A stretch of DNA of 64,000 nucleotides from Spinacia oleracea. Taxonomy: Eukaryota; Streptophyta; Magnoliopsida; Caryophyllales; Amaranthaceae. This document shows, piece by piece, positions 11,984-24,446 of this stretch. A program made the translations under genes and the position numbers. The notes below the pieces were generated by a model that saw nothing but the letters and a program-made list of their open reading frames with translations, was not told the DNA's origin and did not search any database. The DNA is taken from positions 6,805,501-6,869,500 of the forward strand of contig NC_079487.1 in NCBI RefSeq assembly GCF_020520425.1, written 5' to 3'. Positions within the stretch are counted from its first letter, which is position 1. The number at the start of each line of letters is the position of its first letter.

Positions 11984-12471
11984 GTAGTAAAAGTGGAACT
12001 TCACATTTACTCAAACATGCAAGGAACGTGTGTCCTGGGAGACATTTGAAACTTGCTCCTGGCCAAACAAAATTGAGAATCAAAACTGAGGTTAATGGGT
12101 CAAACACCTTGGACTTCAAACCGCCTAAAGACAGAAAATTCAACCAAGAGATATCAATTAAGGAAGAAGTTGGTTAATATGGTTGTGATGCATGAGTATC
12201 CTTTATCTATCGTGGATCATATGGGTTTTAGGGAGTTTGTTGATAGCTTTAACACTTCATTCAAGATGATATCGAGGAACACTTTGAAGGGTGACATTCT
12301 CAAAATGTACAGAGAAGATAAGAAATCACTCAAGTCATTGTTGGAGCATAATGGGAGTAGAATATCTATCACTACCAATATGTGGACCGCCTCTAACCAA
12401 AAGAAGGGTTACATGGTCGTGACTTCACACTTTATTGATCAACAATGGATTCTTCGAAATCGAACTTTGAG
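11984..12471 (+). pseudogene. hAT transposase, N-terminal exon (truncated, frameshifted)
   Basis: Begins in the second half of a BED-type zinc finger (SGTSHLLKHARNVCPGRH). The first half, with its Cys pair, has been cut off by the retrotransposon LTR. The frame then runs into the conserved linker and NMVVMHEYPLSIVDHMGFRE. The frame changes around 12,156-12,158 by what looks like one extra a in atatcaatta. Next come the hAT dimer/catalytic region lead-in SITTNMWTASNQKKGYM and a donor at 12,472 (ggtaaat). RICESLEEPER/DAYSLEEPER-like hAT proteins have this order. Not functional because of truncation and frameshift. Confidence 0.85.
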
Positions 12472-12584
12472 GTAAATAACTTATCACATTTCTTTGTTTA
12501 TATAAATTTAAGTTAAGTGCTATTTTGCAAACATTGTTGTTTAGTTGAGAAATTTATTTTGTGTTCATATTATTTCTATTCTAG

Positions 12585-13063
12585 GTTTTGTTATGTGCCA
12601 TGTCCACATACCAATGGGATTATTGCCAAGGTTTTGATGGATTGTTTGTCTCAATATTCTTTGGAAAATAAAATTTCTTCTGTGGTTGTGGATAATTGTA
12701 GTACTAATGATGCAATGATGAAGATTTTGTTGGAAAAGTTTGAAAAAAGGTATCTTTTGTTAGGTGGTGAATTTTTGCATATGCGTTGTAGTGCTCATAT
12801 TTTGAACTTAGTTGTTCAAGATGGATTGGATGTGATTAAATCTGATATTGAGAAAGTTAGAGAGTGTGTTTCATTTTGGATGTCAACTCCTAAAAGAATT
12901 GAGAAATTTGAAGAGGCTTGTCGATTTTTGAACTTACCTAACTCTAAGAGAATGGTTCTTGATTGTAAAACAAGGTGGAACTCTATCTATTTGATGCTTC
13001 GAACTGTTTACCCATATAAGGAGGTTTTTACAAGGTTGAAGCGTTTGAATAGAAAGATGAAAT
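12585..13063 (+). pseudogene. hAT transposase, central exon (interrupted by CACTA B)
   Basis: Follows an acceptor ttctattctag. It carries the hallmarks of hAT catalytic domains: VVDNCSTNDAMM, then MRCSAHILNLVVQDGL (the C..H..NL motif) and CKTRWNSIYLMLRTVYPYKE (the TRWNS motif). The frame is open to 13,063, where CACTA B is inserted between the codons for the phrase RKMK and FFIPDEND. Removing the insert and one TSD copy restores the frame across the junction. Confidence 0.9.
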
Positions 13064-13220
13064 CACTAGTAGAAAAAACCCTTGTTGCAGCGGGCTTTTA
13101 GACCCCTGTTGCAGCGTACATCGTATGCTGCAACTGGGGGGCCTGCAACAAGTATTGACTTGTTGCAGCGTACAATGTACGCTGCGAAAAGTACTTTTTT
13201 GCAGCGTACATTTGCATGTA

Positions 13221-13502
13221 CGCTGCAACAAGTGTGTAAAATTAGGCAAAAATCAAGACTTGTTGCAGCGTACAAAATGATGTACGCTGCAACAGACTGG
13301 TTTGTTGCAGCGGGCTTTTATTTGTACGCTGCAACAAACCAGTCTGTTGCAGCGTACAAATAAAAGCCCGCTGCAACAAACCAGTCTGTTGCAGCGTACA
13401 AATAAAAGCCCGCTGCAACAAACCAGTCTGTTGCAGCGTACATCATTTTGTACGCTGCAACAAGTCTTGATTTTTGCCTAATTTTACACACTTGTTGCAG
13501 CG
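13221..13502. repeat. Large palindrome of subterminal repeats in CACTA B
   Basis: The left arm from 13,221 (cgctgcaacaagtgtgtaaa) is matched in reverse complement by the right arm ending near 13,502 (acacacttgttgcagcg), centred near 13,361. The arms are themselves made of ~57-bp repeats of gttgcagcg..cgctgcaac. A transcript would form a hairpin over 100 bp long. Confidence 0.85.
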
Positions 13503-15064
13503 AACAAGTATATGCCCCCTGCAACAAAGCTGTGCTTTTGGCGGGAAAATTTTAGTTTTATTTATCTATACCTAGGGTGTCTTACACCAAATATAGGAAC
13601 CTGTCAACAACAATAAATAAAATATCGCAACCTGTAGATCAACAAATATAAAAAATAATAACTGGTGTTTTGTATACATATATATATATCCCAAAACCAA
13701 AGTGCACGTACTACATTCAAATATACGTTCCAATTTCAATGTACGCATACATTTTAATGTAAACGATTGTTCTATAACAACTAAACCACCTCGATCAAGC
13801 GCGCTCAAGCCAATAGTAAATACTTGCGGGTAAAACACTTAGCCCGTTGCTCACGAACCACATCAATTTCCTCACTAGTATAGGCGCATTCCTCGGAGTG
13901 TAGACCTTTACAAAAACAGAAATTTCAACTAAGCATTAGATTAAATTCAAATTAAATATCACACTTTAACATTCAAGCAACTAATAACAATGTCCTAATA
14001 GCTATTACAAATAGTGCTTTGAAGTGGTATAGTTAAGAAGAAAAACCTTTATTTAGCAGTGCGTCATTTCAGAAACATAGATGATTTGTTCAACTCCGAA
14101 ATAAAGCAGTACTTGAGCAGCATCACAAACAAGCTTCTCCTTGCCCCTCTTACAATCATCAAAACATCAGTTCTTCTCCAGGCACAGGAAAAGTGCTAGG
14201 CACAGAAACGAATGCTTGCCTTCCATGCTGCATAGAAGTTAATACATTTGGTGATCTACATACATGGAGCGAATATGTTATTCAAACAACCATTAAGAGG
14301 GTGATCCCTCTCTCCCTGTCACTTCTTAGGTATAAGGGATATTCATATATGTGGATCTCAACAGCTTCACAAAACATTTGACAGCAAACCTGTTTATAAG
14401 ATTGAAATTTGGGTCCTATTTTCTGAACAAAATAAGTTACAGACTTACAGGTTGTTATAACTCTTTATAAATACTTAATTCTTGAATTGTCATGTTCCCA
14501 CAACTCCACCCTAACTAGTGATAAATCCAAACTAATGAGCCACAGAAAACATATACAGATACCTATCACCTATACCCAAGCTAGTTAACATTGTTAAAAA
14601 CTACTATAAAGTACACAATGTCTATCGAAGCTTCTAATCCTCGCAACGATCACTTGTCAACTAATGATGCAATGTTGGGAAATCAAAAGCTTTGTGGAAG
14701 AAGTGACTCAAATAAAGCAAATAGAAGTGGTTCGAGTAAGAATTGGATGATGAGTTGGACCAAATCTACATGTGTGTGTGTGTGTGTGGGAGTGGGGGGG
14801 GGGGTGGGGTGGGCGGGGAGGGGGGGGTGAGACCCTGATGGCATTATGACTGGGGTGTAGTTTTCTGGGTCAGTTTTCCCTGCCCAGCAAGAGCATACAA
14901 GTTTAGTTTACTGATACAAAACCCTTTCTTCAAACAAAATAAACATACAATGGAATACCTTTACGAAAAGTGCTTGCCTACCATACCTCTATAAAACAAT
15001 TGCCTAGCTCCTAGTATTTAAAAGTGAATCCAAAAGCACAAAATAACCAAGGCCTGAAGTAAAC

Positions 15065-15212
15065 TCAACCAAGTCCAAACCTTTCAGTAGTATCCAATTT
15101 GGATCTTAAATCAGCTATTTCAGCCTCAGCAACAGAGAGACGCCGTTGGCAAGCCGCCTCAGCTTCATTAGCAGCTTTTATCCTCAGCTTCAACTAGTTT
15201 AGTGATTTGATT
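15065..15212 (-). pseudogene. Coiled-coil terminal exon of captured gene in CACTA B
   Basis: After an acceptor (cctcttctag) the minus strand reads NQITKLVEAE, then, after a one-base shift, IKAANEAEAACQRRLSVAEA and EIADLRSKLDTTERFGLG and a stop. The alanine/glutamate/leucine pattern is a clear coiled coil. It lies 1.7 kb downstream of the B3 exon on the same strand, and plant REM-type B3 proteins often end in coiled coils, so it could be the same captured gene. That link is inference. The frameshift (an extra g near gctgagg) shows it is broken. Confidence 0.5.
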
Positions 15213-16882
15213 CTAGAAGAGGTAGACTGTGGACAGATACAAGAAGATAGAATAGATCACATAGTAAGTAGAGGCACGGGAAGATATGTCAGACTACATT
15301 TACACAAACAAAGAGTTGGAGAAGTGAATTTATCACAACAGAACTAGAGTACAGAGGAATATCAAATCAACAGTTGTCTGATTTTTTTTAACTTTAACAG
15401 GAAAAAAAACAGTGGAACGGTTTTATCCATGAAATTCCTTTTAACATAAAAGTTTGTGGCATGAGCCTTAGATGTGCGTAAATAGATTGAAATTAGTATG
15501 TCCACCCTCCTCTCATCTCAAACAAAACCCATAAAGGCAAGAGTCCGCAAGACAAATTCTGGGCTTGGCTTGTAACTGAGTCCCTGGCCATCACTCTGGT
15601 TCTTCTCTAACTTACACTGAACACCAATTATACTTTTTCCAAAAAAGACTTGCTCCATCATCTGCATCTCTTACATAGTCAAGCGCATTTTTCAATCTCA
15701 AAACTGGACTCATTTCAGCTTTTAGTTACAGGGGATGAGGGTCTAAAACTCAAGTCTCTCAAAGGAAAAAACCCGTCAATTTATCAGAGAATATAGGAGA
15801 CAGCAGCACAAGTATCTAAACCAAAAAGAAAGTGATTGCTAGATACCAGGAAACGTTGTATTCATCTGGGTCTCTACGGTACGCACAATACCAAGCTGCT
15901 CAACGTAGTTTCCTAGGACTATCAATGCTCTAGTGGAAGCAATTATAATTTTATAATTCCGGTCACCAATACACCATTGTAACATACTACTAGAAAGACC
16001 TATCCTAGAGGTAGCTTCTCGGCATATATTGCATAAGTACTACATAGGAGAGTTGGAAGTGTGGAACCACTGATCAGAGAGTGATTTGAACCCCTCTCGA
16101 ACATGAAACTGCAGTTCATCTAATACAGTATATAAATAATCAATATCCAGTTTGCAGTGAATCAGTGATCACTACAAGACCTTGAAAAACTGAAAATAAT
16201 AATACTAGCCAGACTATGGGACTAGTATTATGAAAGCTGAAACTTTGGAAAGGCATAAATACGACAATACCTCAAACGCTAAATCAAAGTGCAGCTAGCT
16301 GAAAGGTGGTTCAGATGTTTATGCTAAGACATGTGTTTGGGACGGATAAAAATTAGGAATTGAAAAGACTTTTCACTCAATCAACAACCCTCGATGTTGT
16401 CAGTTACGCTTAAGTTAGGAATGCATATTCACTCAAAGTTAAGAATAAAAGTTGCGTTGGATTGCTTGGCCACTATTTTCAAGCTTCGGTCTACCCCTTA
16501 ACAACAATATGCTAACATCCACATCTATAACCCACTGCACGAAATCATTTGTATTCATATAATTACTTGAAAGTGGAATAGAACTATTAGATGACCATAA
16601 AGAATTCTGCAAGGAATAAAAAATGACAGATAATAGTAAGCCTGGCCTAGCTGAAACATATCAATTTTTGTTTTAACGTATCAAAGTATGGCTGATTTCA
16701 AAATATAAACTTGATCAATTGAATTCCCCCGAAGTAAAGCAGAATCCTAACATTTACCCTTATCCTTATATCAGTCAGTCCATGAACAATAACATATACT
16801 AGTATTAAAGAACACTTCAATGTGCAGGACCAAGAAGAAAATAAATGCAAACTAAAGATAACAAAGTTTTATCAAAAACTAC

Positions 16883-17095
16883 CTTAAATTTGGCAGGTTC
16901 AACTAGTTGAAAAACAACAGTATCTCCTTCCAATTTCAGAACTATGGCAAACCTTTTCCACCCACCACTGAGTCCACGATATTGAGGCAGATAATTGGCT
17001 TCGTATTGTTCTCCAGTATCTGTCTCGAGTATTATAACAGTACGGTTTTTTACTGGTATATGCGCCCTTCAAAAGGGTGGAGGAAGTCTCTGTGA
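16883..17095 (-). pseudogene. B3 DNA-binding domain exon captured by CACTA B
   Basis: The minus strand reads LPPPF-stop-RAHIPVKNRTVIILETD, then TGEQYEANYLPQYRGLSGGW and KRFAIVLKLEGDTVVFQLVE followed by PAKFKV and a donor (aag|gtag). This follows the B3 fold used by At3g19184/At5g42700-like proteins: the LPxPFCKAHxP segment, the GLSGGWxxFAI core and the GDxVVFQL strand. A TGA replaces the expected Cys codon after LPPPF, so the copy is dead. An upstream frame on the same strand (17,546-18,016) and an exon-like stretch near 16,450-16,612 (NDFVQWVIDVDVSILL) may be other pieces. Family assignment is from recalled motifs. Confidence 0.75.
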
Positions 17096-18305
17096 CTCCA
17101 CCAAATGAACCAAGTAAGAAAACACCTCAAAATAAGCATATTAATTTCATCAGAATAATATATAGTTTGTCACATTTGGCTAATGAAAAGGCCTAAAACA
17201 TGAAACATGAGATTACTTAAATTGGATTGCTTTAGATTCAAAAAAGGACTGACATTCAAGAATGGAGGGAGTAGTTTTTCACATTTGCCTAATGAAAGAG
17301 CCTAAAACATGATTTGAGGTACTAACCAAGATGAAACCACCAGAAACATTCGATTTTACATCACTTTTACGGTAGTCGGATGTTCAACATTTATCTTTGA
17401 GTGAATTTTTCTAGCATGAACAGAATTATATTTCCTTAATCAGGGATTATTACAATATTTTTCTCATCAAGAAAATCAAATTAATTGATATATCTCTGTT
17501 TAAATTACATACGAAGATCAAGATTCAAGAATTTGCAAAATTTCATCATTTAAAACAAAAGAAATCATAACCCACCCGAGATAAACGTATGTATTTTCTC
17601 CTAATCTTGTCAGCCAACAATTTCTTTGGCTTTCTCTGCAAAAATGAAAAATGAACAAACCCTAATTTTGAAAACGAAAATAAAAAGGGACAGGGGAGAA
17701 AGTTACTTGCCGCAGCGAGGATTGACGGAGAACAGGGTTCGCGAACCGGCCGAGCAAAGAAGCTTAGTTTTCCGAGCAGGGAATCACTTCGCCGGTTGTT
17801 TTTTCGAGCAGGGAATACCTTTTGCGGGGGTTTTTCGAGCAGGGAACCACCGGTGAGAGGTGAGGAAATTAAATAGACTCTTGCTAGAGTACCACCGGCG
17901 ACGGGCGAGACCACGCGGCGACGACCACTGGTGAGAACCACCGGCGAGACGCAGGGTAAGCCGAGAGAAGAAGAAGGGAGTAATGAGAGTGGGATATTCG
18001 CTGCGAAATTGGTCATGAGGTTTGAGGTAGAAATGTTTGGTCTGAGTTAAAGTTGCAGCGAAAAAAATTACAAATATGTTATTGCAGGGGGCTTTTACCA
18101 TGTACGCTGCAAAATAAAAGGTCTATTGCAGGGGGCTTTTACTATGTACGCTGCAAAAATCTCTTTTGCAGGGGGCAATTAATTTGTACGCTGCAACAAC
18201 CCTTTAAAGGGTTTGACCCGCGTTGACCGACTGGTTGTTGAAGCGTATTAATACTTGTACGCTGCAACAAGGGGGTTGCAACAGGGGTTTTTTCTACTAG
18301 TGAAT

Positions 18306-19097
18306 TTTTTATTCCTGATGAGAATGATTGGATGTTAGCTAATCTTGTTTCCGAAAAGCTGGAAATTTTTTACAAAGCAACAAATGTGTTTTCGGGAAGG
18401 AAATTTGTTACTGTGAATTTGTTTTTCCGTATAATTTGTGCAATTAAACTAGCTTTGAGGCGTTGACTATTAAGTGATGTTGAAGTAATTAGAATGATGG
18501 GTAGTAGTATGATTGAAATGTTTGACAAGTATTGGCATGATATTAATGGACTTTTGGGTGTTGCCACCATTTTGGATCCAAGGAATAAAATGGATTGTGT
18601 GGAGTTTTACTTCAAAAAAAATTATAATGATGGAGCTCAATTGGAAATAGCAAGAATTAGGAAGATTCTTGATAATCTTGTAGTTGAATATCAAAAGAGA
18701 AGTGATACATCGAGTGATCAAGAATTTCGCTCTAGATATAGTGGAATGGGTTATCAAAATACTTGTGATGGTGAAGATGATGATGAATATGCCCAAGAAA
18801 AGAAAACAAAGAGGAGGAAGGTGAGTGTGAAATGTGAAGTTGATCATTACCTAGAGGATGAGCCATTGCCCGATAATGCTGAATTTAATATCCTTGAATG
18901 GTGGAAAATGGATACTAAGTATCCAACTTTGCGAAAGATTGCTAAAGATATACTTGTCATTCCCGTTTCCACCGTGGCATCGGAAAGTGCCTTTAGCACG
19001 GGTGGAAGAGTTGTTAGTCCACACCGTTCTAGGCTTACTTCTACAACCGTGGAAGTATTAATGTGCTTGCAAAATTGGATGATGGAGGATCTCAAAG
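18306..19097 (+). pseudogene. hAT transposase, C-terminal exon with dimerisation domain
   Basis: Continues the frame from 13,063: FFIPDENDWMLANLVSEKLE to IKLALRR, then TGA at 18,464-18,466 where related proteins have Trp (LALRRWLLSDVEV), then reads on as GLLGVATILDPRNKMD. The hATC dimerisation motif follows (WWKMDTKYPTLRKIAKDIL, VSTVASESAFSTGGRVVSPH, CLQNWM). It ends at a donor at 19,098 (gtaata). Two further small exons follow. The nonsense codon confirms the gene is inactive. Confidence 0.9.
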
Positions 19098-19203
19098 GTA
19101 ATATATATATATTCTTATTTTGTACTTTTTATGATATGTTGAACCTTTATCATTATTATTACTATTTAATTTTTTTCTATGTATTTTCTAATCTTTAATT
19201 AAG

Positions 19204-19416
19204 GTACACTGGAAAATACTCATTCTTGTTCCACTATAACCGATGATTCCGACATTGAAGAAGGGGAAGAAGTTATTGATATCATTGACATGGTAAATTT
19301 GTTTTTGTACTTTAAAGTAATTGTATATGATTTTTCTATAAATAATATTTTTTTTCCCCTGTGTTCTTTATTTATAGGATCTTGATGATGAAATTGATGA
19401 TGATATGGAAGATTAA
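19204..19416 (+). pseudogene. hAT transposase, acidic C-terminal exons
   Basis: Exon 19,204-19,292 (acceptor ttaattaag, donor gtaaat) encodes TLENTHSCSTITDDSDIEEG and an EEVIDIIDM tail. Exon 19,378-19,416 (acceptor tttatag) encodes DLDDEIDDDMED and TAA. Phases join cleanly with the preceding exon. Acidic tails like this are common in plant BED-hAT transposases. Confidence 0.75.
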
Positions 19417-19606
19417 GAGTATATTGGAAGACGGAAAATTTGACAGCAAACTATTTGTAATTTGATACTCTGTTAATTTTCCCTTGAGTTTGTAGCTTTT
19501 GAACTAAAACTATTTTCTAATGTTTAAATTGTAATATGAATGTTGGACTAGTACATTTTTTTAAGACTATTGTAATGTATAATATAATATTTTCGAGTAG
19601 TATCAT

Positions 19607-21768
19607 TGTAACGCCCCGACTTTTCGGCTCCTTAATTATCGGTAATAAACCGTACTTAACTGATCATTGCCAGCGCAATTAGGCTTAATTAACCCTGGGA
19701 CCTGTGGGTATGGGCCCACAAATAAAATAATCCACAAATAACATTTCTTAAATAATACAAATTTTCCCAAAAATAAATATAAACAGTATTCTCATAATTA
19801 AATCTCAATAACAGGATTCCCATTATAAATACTTCTCATCTCGATATCTCCATAATAAATAACCAACTCCAGTAATAACTCTTCTTTGAGCAACTTGAGC
19901 TCCTTAATCGAACCTGTACATCATCATAAAAATAGAAAACAGGAAAAACACAGAAAAATGCCAAAAATGAGTGGAAAACTCAGTAATATTACTCCAGCCC
20001 GTCAAAACGGTTTTATTTTGAAAATCATTTGGCACATATCAATCATTAGCATTTATTGTTCGGAAATAACTAACTCAATCTCGTCATCTTGAAAACGTGT
20101 GTCGGCAAGGAATCATTTCCTTTATAGCTCATTGGCAAGTACAGGCTTTGGCGGGGCTTTTCTTACATCTTTTCAGGGGGGGGAACTGTTTCCCAAACTT
20201 TAACTTTAACTTGCCTCTACCTGTAACTTGCCCATTTACTAGTTCAGTTCACTTTTCCATGCCGACAAAAGCAACATCGTCTTTTTTCAAAATAACTTTA
20301 TAAATATCGTAATTATTCCCGAATAACGTCTTTAACATCATGATCATAATCATTAACATATATCATCATAAAATAATAAAGTAATTTAACATATCATCAT
20401 AAAAATACTCATAATACTTCAAATCAAACATCATATCAATTAGCACTTAAGTCACATAATTACATATTTTCACATACGGGCATATAAACTTAAATGCTAG
20501 ACATAAAAATTACACATTAACATATACGGGCATATAAGATAAGATGCTAGACATAATAATTACCTTGGTCGATTTTCCTTAACCATTAGAGTGACGACAT
20601 CTTTATACTCCAACAATATATCTTCCATGATCTTAATTCCCACCAAACCTATGCTTTAAGCCCAATTGCTCCAGAATTACAATAAATCCCGTAATTAGAC
20701 ATGATAACTCATTATAATTAAATGGACAAGCTTAATAAAATCAAAACACTTACCTAACCTTTGGCCTTGTAACCGAAACCCACAGAAAATTAGTTGACCC
20801 AATTTTCAATTATGACCCATAATAATACTTGCTCCAAAGTTACACCTCATGAGTAATGGCCCACTAACTATCCCTTTTTATTTTGGGTTATTTTCCATGA
20901 AGGTAGGAAGCAGCAACATAACAATTAACAACAAAGAACAGAGGAGCACGAAACAATGGAGTACGATAGGGGTGGCTGGGTGGCGGCACAAGCGTGGCTG
21001 GGTGCGGAAGAAAAGGCTCGCCGGAATTAGGTGGTGGCGCGGTGGCCAGGAGAGCAGCGCCGCGGTGGTGAAACAGAGGAGAGAGAAAATGGCCGAAAAT
21101 TGTAAAATGATTTGGGTTTTTGGGTTCATAAATTTCTGATTAAATTGGTGTTCTTTGTGGGTATTGTTGGGCAAAATTAGAAGCTCAAATTAACTGATTA
21201 TGGAAGCCATAGCTCGCCAAATAGGGAAGAAGAAAAGCTCAATCTTTTTGAATTAAAACTCATAATTTGAGTTGGGTTTTGAGCTTGAAAATGACTGATA
21301 TTTTAATTGCAATTTATAGAAATTATGAGACAGGGTGAGTCATGAAAGAAGAGAGAAAAATTGGACATTTGGCAATCCAAGTGTCACGCATAAAAGAAGG
21401 AAGAAGAAAAATTTGATTAAGCTATGTACTTGGACTGAATTTGGAACAAATAAAAAGTCAAAAAATTTTGGTGAGTAAGCTCAAAGTCATACGAAGAAGA
21501 AGAGGAGAAATTGGTCTTTGGTCTTTGAAGTTGACCAAGGTTAAAAATATAATTTCCCACCTAAGAATGGAATATCAGATTTGTTTTCAATATTTGGGCT
21601 TGAATATACTGGGCTTGAAAAAGTGGCTTAAATAATTCGTATTATGTCACAATAAAAAGGTAGACATAATAAGATAATTAAAATAACATCGGAAAAATTG
21701 ATGACATAATTACGTTAATAATCGTAATTACAGAAAAATAAAACATGCTTAAAAATACGGGTATTACA
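19607..21768 (-). repeat. LTR copy 1 of the concatemer
   Basis: 2,162 bp, TG..CA ends. Carries the 9-bp segment (gccaaaaat) near 19,960 shared only with copy 3, plus private variants such as aatccacaaat and aaacatgctt. Confidence 0.95.
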
Positions 21769-22031
21769 TCCTTACCCTCTTAGAAAAAGTTTCGTCCTCG
21801 AAACTGGATATCTCAAAACTTAAGTTTAGTCTAAACCCAGATAATTTCATAATATGACATACTCTCTCAATAACCCAAGACTCTTTTACTTCTTTTAAAA
21901 CTCCTTATTCTTATACCTTAACATCTAACAACCCAAATAGTTGTTAAAACCTCAAAAATTTTCTCATATCCCCAAGATCATACCCAGGCAGTGCAGAGCA
22001 CTTCCGGCTGGGCTCCGCTCTGATACCATAC
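21769..22031 (-). repeat. Internal domain 1 (primer site and polypurine tract only)
   Basis: 263 bp. The right edge, read on the minus strand, is GTATGGTATCAGAGCGGAGC (tRNA-iMet primer site). The left edge is a purine tract. No coding capacity. Confidence 0.9.
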
Positions 22032-24183
22032 TGTAACGCCCCGACTTTTCGGCTCCTTAATTATCGGTAATAAACCGTACTTAACTGATCATTGCCAGCG
22101 CAATTAGGCTTAATTAACCCTGGGACCTGTGGGTATGGGCCCACAAATAAAATAATCCTCAAATAACATTTCTTAAATAATACAAATTTTCCCAAAAATA
22201 AATATAAACAGTATTCTCATAATTAAATCTCAATAACAGGATTCCCATTATAAATACTTCTCATCTCGATATCTCCATAATAAATAACCAACTCCAGTAA
22301 TAACTCTTCTTTGAGCAACTTGAGCTCCTTAATCGAACCTGTACATCATCATAAAAATAGAAAACAGGAAAAACACAGAAAAATGAGTGGAAAACTCAGT
22401 AATATTACTCCAGCCCGTCAAAACGGTTTTATTTTGAAAATCATTTGGCACATATCAATCATTAGCATTTATTGTTCGGAAATAACTAACTCAATCTCGT
22501 CATCTTGAAAACGTGTGTCGGCAAGGAATCATTTCCTTTATAGCTCATTGGCAAGTACAGGCTTTGGCGGGGCTTTTCTTACATCTTTTCAGGGGGGGAA
22601 CTGTTTCCCAAACTTTAACTTTAACTTGCCTCTACCTGTAACTTGCCCATTTACTAGTTCAGTTCACTTTTCCATGCCGACAAAAGCAACATCGTCTTTT
22701 TTCAAAATAACTTTATAAATATCGTAATTATTCCCGAATAACGTCTTTAACATCATGATCATAATCATTAACATATATAATCATAAAATAATAAAGTAAT
22801 TTAACATATCATCATAAAAATACTCATAATACTTCAAATCAAACATCATATCAATTAGCACTTAAGTCACATAATTACATATTTTCACATACGGGCATAT
22901 AAACTTAAATGCTAGACATAAAAATTACACATTAACATATACGGGCATATAAGATAAGATGCTAGACATAATAATTACCTTGGTCGATTTTCCTTAACCA
23001 TTAGAGTGACGACATCTTTATACTCCAACAATATATCTTCCATGATCTTAATTCCCACCAAACCTATGCTTTAAGCCCAATTGCTCCAGAATTACAATAA
23101 ATCCCGTAATTAGACATGATAACTCATTATAATTAAATGGACACGCTTAATAAAATCAAAACACTTACCTAACCTTTGGCCTTGTAACCGAAACCCACAG
23201 AAAATTAGTTGACCCAATTTTCAATTATGACCCATAATAATACTTGCTCCAAAGTTACACCTCATGAGTAATGGCCCACTAACTATCCCTTTTTATTTTG
23301 GGTTATTTTCCATGAAGGTAGGAAGCAGCAACATAACAATTAACAACAAAGAACAGAGGAGCACGAAACAATGGAGTACGATAGGGGTGGCTGGGTGGCG
23401 GCACAAGCGTGGCTGGGTGCGGAAGAAAAGGCTCGCCGGAATTAGGTGGTGGCGCGGTGGCCAGGAGAGCAGCGCCGCGGTGGTGAAACAGAGGAGAGAG
23501 AAAATGGCCGAAAATTGTAAAATGATTTGGGTTTTTGGGTTCATAAATTTCTGATTAAATTGGTGTTCTTTGTGGGTATTGTTGGGCAAAATTAGAAGCT
23601 CAAATTAGCTGATTATGGAAGCCATAGCTCGCCAAATAGGGAAGAAGAAAAGCTCAATCTTTTTGAATTAAAACTCATAATTTGAGTTGGGTTTTGAGCT
23701 TGAAAATGACTGATATTTTAATTGCAATTTATAGAAATTATGAGACAGGGTGAGTCATGAAAGAAGAGAGAAAAATTGGACATTTGGCAATCCAAGTGTC
23801 ACGCATAAAAGAAGGAAGAAGAAAAATTTGATTAAGTTATGTACTTGGACTGAATTTGGAACAAATAAAAAGTCAAAATTTTTTGGTGAGTAAGCTCAAA
23901 GTCATACGAAGAAGAAGAGGAGAAATTGGTCTTTGGTCTTTGAAGTTGACCAAGGTTAAAAATATAATTTCCCACCTAAGAATGGAATATCATATTTGTT
24001 TTCAATATTTGGGCTTGAATATACTGGGCTTGAAAAAGTGGCTTAAATAATTCGTATTATGTCACAATAAAAAGGTAGACATAATAAGATAATTAAAATA
24101 ACATCGGAAAAATTGATGACATAATTACGTTAATAATCGTAATTACAGAAAAATAAAACAGGCTTAAAAATACGGGTATTACA
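22032..24183 (-). repeat. LTR copy 2 of the concatemer
   Basis: 2,152 bp, lacks the 9-bp segment (as does copy 4). Private variants include ggacacgctt and atatataatcat. Confidence 0.95.
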
Positions 24184-24446
24184 TCCTTACCCTCTTAGAA
24201 AAAGTTTCGTCCTCGAAACTGGATATCTCAAAACTTAAGTTTAGTCTAAACCCAGATAATTTCATAATATGACATACTCTCTCAATAACCCAAGACTCTT
24301 TTACTTCTTTTAAAACTCCTTATTCTTATACCTTAACATCTAACAACCCAAATAGTTGTTAAAACCTCAAAAATTTTCTCATATCCCCAAGATCATACCC
24401 AGGCAGTGCAGAGCACTTCCGGCTGGGCTCCGCTCTGATACCATAC
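24184..24446 (-). repeat. Internal domain 2
   Basis: 263 bp, same length and essentially the same sequence as internal domain 1, with primer site and polypurine tract. Confidence 0.9.

Larger units (their letters stand above)
13064..18302. mobile_element. CACTA (En/Spm) element B, non-autonomous, with captured gene
   Basis: Ends are inverted repeats beginning CACTAGTAGAAAAAACCC with target duplication aat at 13,061-13,063 and 18,303-18,305. The 5,239-bp element splits the hAT transposase frame. Subterminal arrays of ttgttgcagcg/cgctgcaacaa occupy 13,080-13,530 and 18,040-18,290. No TNP2 transposase frame is present. The interior carries, on the minus strand, pieces of a B3-domain gene with splice sites, so it is a gene-capturing (Pack-CACTA-like) element. 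Remaining stretches (13,560-15,060, 15,220-16,440) show no frame I can assign. A GT/poly-G microsatellite lies at 14,770-14,827. Confidence 0.9.

Noticed and set aside
13066-13527. Cys/Thr-rich small proteins on both strands
   Set aside because: Translations of the CACTA B ttgttgcagcg array, not genes.
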